A DNA stretch of 64,000 nt from Phascolarctos cinereus (Eukaryota > Chordata > Mammalia > Diprotodontia > Phascolarctidae). The translations under genes and the position numbers were made by a program. This document shows positions 63,779 to 64,000 of this stretch, piece by piece. The notes below the pieces were generated by a model. That model was given only the letters and a program-made list of their open reading frames with translations, searched no databases and was not told the origin of the DNA. Where the stretch lies: positions 13,874,001 to 13,938,000 of the forward strand of contig NW_018343964.1 of NCBI RefSeq assembly GCF_002099425.1. Direction: 5' to 3'. The first letter of the stretch is position 1. Every line of letters begins with the position of its first letter.

Positions 63779-64000
63779 TTGTACTGTATATGTTTTCAAG
63801 GAATTAAAATATTTGGTAATAAAATTAAAACTTATAATTTAATCTGATTCAGAAATTCATTCAGGATATTGCAGTGCTTCAGAGGCAGCATTGTATTTAT
63901 GCATCTTCAAAATTTCTCACAATTTTAAATAACACATCTGTAGCATTTTATGGCAGATATCATAACCATAAGATCCTAAGTTCCTACCATTTTAGACCAA

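Larger units (their letters stand above)
61285..64000 (+). other. TP53BP2: TP53BP2 intron 1 (start)
   Basis: GC-rich up to about 61,560, then AT-rich. It holds one MIR, one L3-tailed SINE and otherwise unassigned sequence. No second exon is recognised before the window ends. 63,135-63,175 (GGGTCATGAACCCCTTTGGC) may be a scrap of the MITE family at 26,467. Confidence 0.65.

Noticed and set aside
1-64000. A previously undescribed multi-gene system
   Set aside because: Apart from the TP53BP2 start, the coding traces recognised belong to L1, HAL1-like, L2, L3, RTE/BovB or Ty3/gypsy elements. The remaining open frames show no family features or shared organisation.

Overview
The window is vertebrate nuclear DNA from a marsupial. 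It is dominated by marsupial SINEs (about fifteen copies of a short tRNA-headed, A-tailed SINE of WSINE1 type and about ten Mar1-type CORE-SINEs), by MIR/L2 and L3 remnants, and by marsupial-type L1, RTE and BovB-like LINEs. The WSINE1-like copies favour an Australian marsupial, but I cannot fix the species from sequence alone.

Layout. Positions 1-59,500 are intergenic, and I find no protein-coding gene there. They hold old retroelements stacked in and on one another, a few DNA transposons, a full-span 7SL RNA retrocopy at 21.83-22.09 kb, a Ty3/gypsy reverse-transcriptase fossil at 29.4-29.9 kb and microsatellites. At about 60.49-61.56 kb a strong CpG island begins, with GC boxes, an inverted CCAAT box and no TATA box. 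Inside it, at 61,252-61,278, is a nine-codon coding start reading MRFGSKMMP, followed immediately by a GTGAGT splice donor. I recognise this as the first coding exon of TP53BP2 (ASPP2, a p53-binding and PP1-regulatory protein), transcribed to the right. Positions 61,279-64,000 are then the start of its first intron. From memory, human TP53BP2 also has a large gene-poor interval upstream, which fits the empty 60 kb here.

How it fits together. The only functional unit I can support is the TP53BP2 promoter and first exon. The rest is a layered transposon record. Target-site duplications (TSDs) and interruptions give an order of insertion: L2, L3 and MIR are oldest, RTE, BovB-like and Mar1 elements come next, and L1, a HAL1-like (half-L1) copy and WSINE1 are youngest. 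The clearest stack is 12.3-16.2 kb, an L3 split by an RTE LINE that itself contains a MIR and an L1 3' end.

I looked for an undescribed system and did not find a convincing one. Repeat family names rest on remembered consensus features, not on a database search. Stretches marked as unassigned may hold diverged elements that I could not recognise by eye.
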